Shown here: positions 63,153 through 64,000 of the stretch, one piece after another
Layout: each line of letters starts with the position of its first letter
Numbering within the stretch: the first letter of the stretch is position 1
NCBI RefSeq assembly: GCF_900636825.1
Contig: NZ_LR134318.1
Coordinates: forward strand, 372,001 to 436,000
From: Pseudomonas fluorescens
Lineage (GTDB): Bacteria > Pseudomonadota > Gammaproteobacteria > Pseudomonadales > Pseudomonadaceae
Length of the DNA: 64,000 nucleotides
Reading direction: 5' to 3'
Notes under the pieces: generated by a model
What the model saw: the letters and a program-made list of their open reading frames with translations, nothing else
Databases searched by the model: none
What the model was told of the DNA's origin: nothing
Position numbers and translations under genes: made by a program

Positions 63153-64000
63153 ATGACTGCCCTGAAGAACGACCGTTTCCTCCGCGCCCTGCTCAAGCAA
63201 CCCGTTGACGTCACGCCTGTGTGGATGATGCGCCAGGCCGGTCGCTATCTGCCGGAATATCGCGCCAGCCGCGCCCACGCCGGGGACTTCATGAGCCTGT
63301 GCATGAATCCGGAATTCGCTTGCGAAGTCACCATGCAACCGCTCGACCGCTATCCACAGCTGGACGCGGCGATCCTGTTTTCCGACATCCTCACCATTCC
63401 TGATGCCATGGGCCAAGGCCTGTACTTCGAAACCGGTGAAGGTCCGCGCTTTAAGAAAGTCGTCAGCACCCTCGCCGATATCGAAGCCCTGCCGATCCCT
63501 GATCCGCACAAGGATCTTGGCTATGTGATGGACGCGGTCAGCACCATCCGTCGCGAACTCAACGGCCGCGTGCCGCTGATCGGCTTCTCCGGCAGCCCTT
63601 GGACGCTGGCGACTTACATGGTCGAAGGTGGCTCGTCGAAAGACTTCCGCAAGACCAAAGCGATGCTCTACGACAACCCGCAAGCCATGCACCTGCTGCT
63701 CGACAAGCTGGCGCAGTCGGTGACCGCGTACCTCAACGGCCAGATCATGGCCGGCGCGCAAGCGGTGCAGATCTTCGATACCTGGGGCGGCAATCTGTCG
63801 GCAGCGGCGTATCAGGAGTTCTCGCTGGCCTACATGAAGAAAATCGTCAGCGGCCTGATCCGCGAACACGACGGGCGCAAAGTGCCGGTGATTCTCTTCA
63901 CCAAGAACGGCGGCCTGTGGCTGGAAAGCATCGCCGAAGCCGGTGCCGACGCGCTGGGCCTGGACTGGACCTGCGACATCGGCAACGCCCGCGCCCGTGT
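63153..64000 (+). CDS. hemE: Uroporphyrinogen decarboxylase, 3' end cut by the window
   Basis: Haem pathway: uroporphyrinogen III to coproporphyrinogen III, without a cofactor. 282 of the usual roughly 355 codons are visible. [36 protein letters not shown] at the start, [12 protein letters not shown] near 77 and [17 protein letters not shown] near 148 carry the catalytic arginines, the Asp and the substrate contacts. The frame is open to the end of the window. Confidence 0.96.
   Translation, partial: MTALKNDRFLRALLKQPVDVTPVWMMRQAGRYLPEYRASRAHAGDFMSLCMNPEFACEVTMQPLDRYPQLDAAILFSDILTIPDAMGQGLYFETGEGPRFKKVVSTLADIEALPIPDPHKDLGYVMDAVSTIRRELNGRVPLIGFSGSPWTLATYMVEGGSSKDFRKTKAMLYDNPQAMHLLLDKLAQSVTAYLNGQIMAGAQAVQIFDTWGGNLSAAAYQEFSLAYMKKIVSGLIREHDGRKVPVILFTKNGGLWLESIAEAGADALGLDWTCDIGNARAR

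Overview
This window is chromosomal DNA from a Pseudomonas of the P. fluorescens type. The evidence is the gene content, the high-GC codon use, the class II (medium-chain-length) PHA cluster with two synthases, and many Pseudomonas-style REP palindromes between genes. From memory, and not searched here, the order from opgG to hemE follows the P. aeruginosa PAO1 block PA5078 to PA5034 almost gene for gene. It is mostly core genome. I found no prophage, insertion sequence, CRISPR array, rRNA or tRNA, and nothing I would call a new multi-gene system. The oddities lie in repeats, decayed genes, regulatory signals and one ammonia-lyase paralogue.

1-11567: the histidine utilisation (hut) locus. It holds the 3' part of hutU, an NCS1-type permease, a glycine-betaine-type ABC importer (hutX, hutW, hutV), two ammonia-lyase paralogues (hutH1, hutH2), hutI and hutG. 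HutH1 lacks the Ala-Ser-Gly triad that makes the MIO cofactor, while HutH2 keeps it. A 43-bp tandem array grown out of a REP palindrome fills the hutV-hutH1 gap. 11804-17903: pip, dtd, then opgG and opgH for osmoregulated periplasmic glucans. 18228-19276: a wrecked amino-acid ABC transporter in which parts of the binding protein, the permease and a frameshifted ATPase are joined. 21287-19371 (minus): an McpK-like chemoreceptor.

27611-21514 (minus): a compact operon ubiE-ubiJ-ubiB-hisI-hisE-tatA-tatB-tatC-rsmE (ubiquinone synthesis, histidine synthesis, Tat export, 16S rRNA methylation). 27766-34991: the PHA region. A small PHA-system protein, phaI and phaF read rightward; phaC1, phaZ, phaC2 and phaD read leftward from a sigma-54-type promoter. 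35626-42754 (minus): a DUF971 protein, hslU, hslV (behind a heat-shock-type promoter), a SPOR protein, argS and priA.

43038-45536 (plus): rpmE, a secreted nuclease-like protein and maeB. 48126-45679 (minus): the bifunctional penicillin-binding protein PonA/MrcA. Divergent from it, 48343-56567 carries pilMNOPQ, aroK, aroB and a DamX-like AAA/SPOR protein. 56919-62906: gltB and gltD (glutamate synthase). 63153-64000: the 5' part of hemE.

Many starts are GTG or TTG (hutI, hutG, opgG, hslV, priA, ponA, pilM, aroK, the nuclease), so several open frames extend upstream of the real genes; I chose starts by ribosome binding site, family N-terminus and overlap with the previous stop. Long frames antisense to gltB, ponA, argS, the chemoreceptor and gltD are treated as codon-bias shadows.
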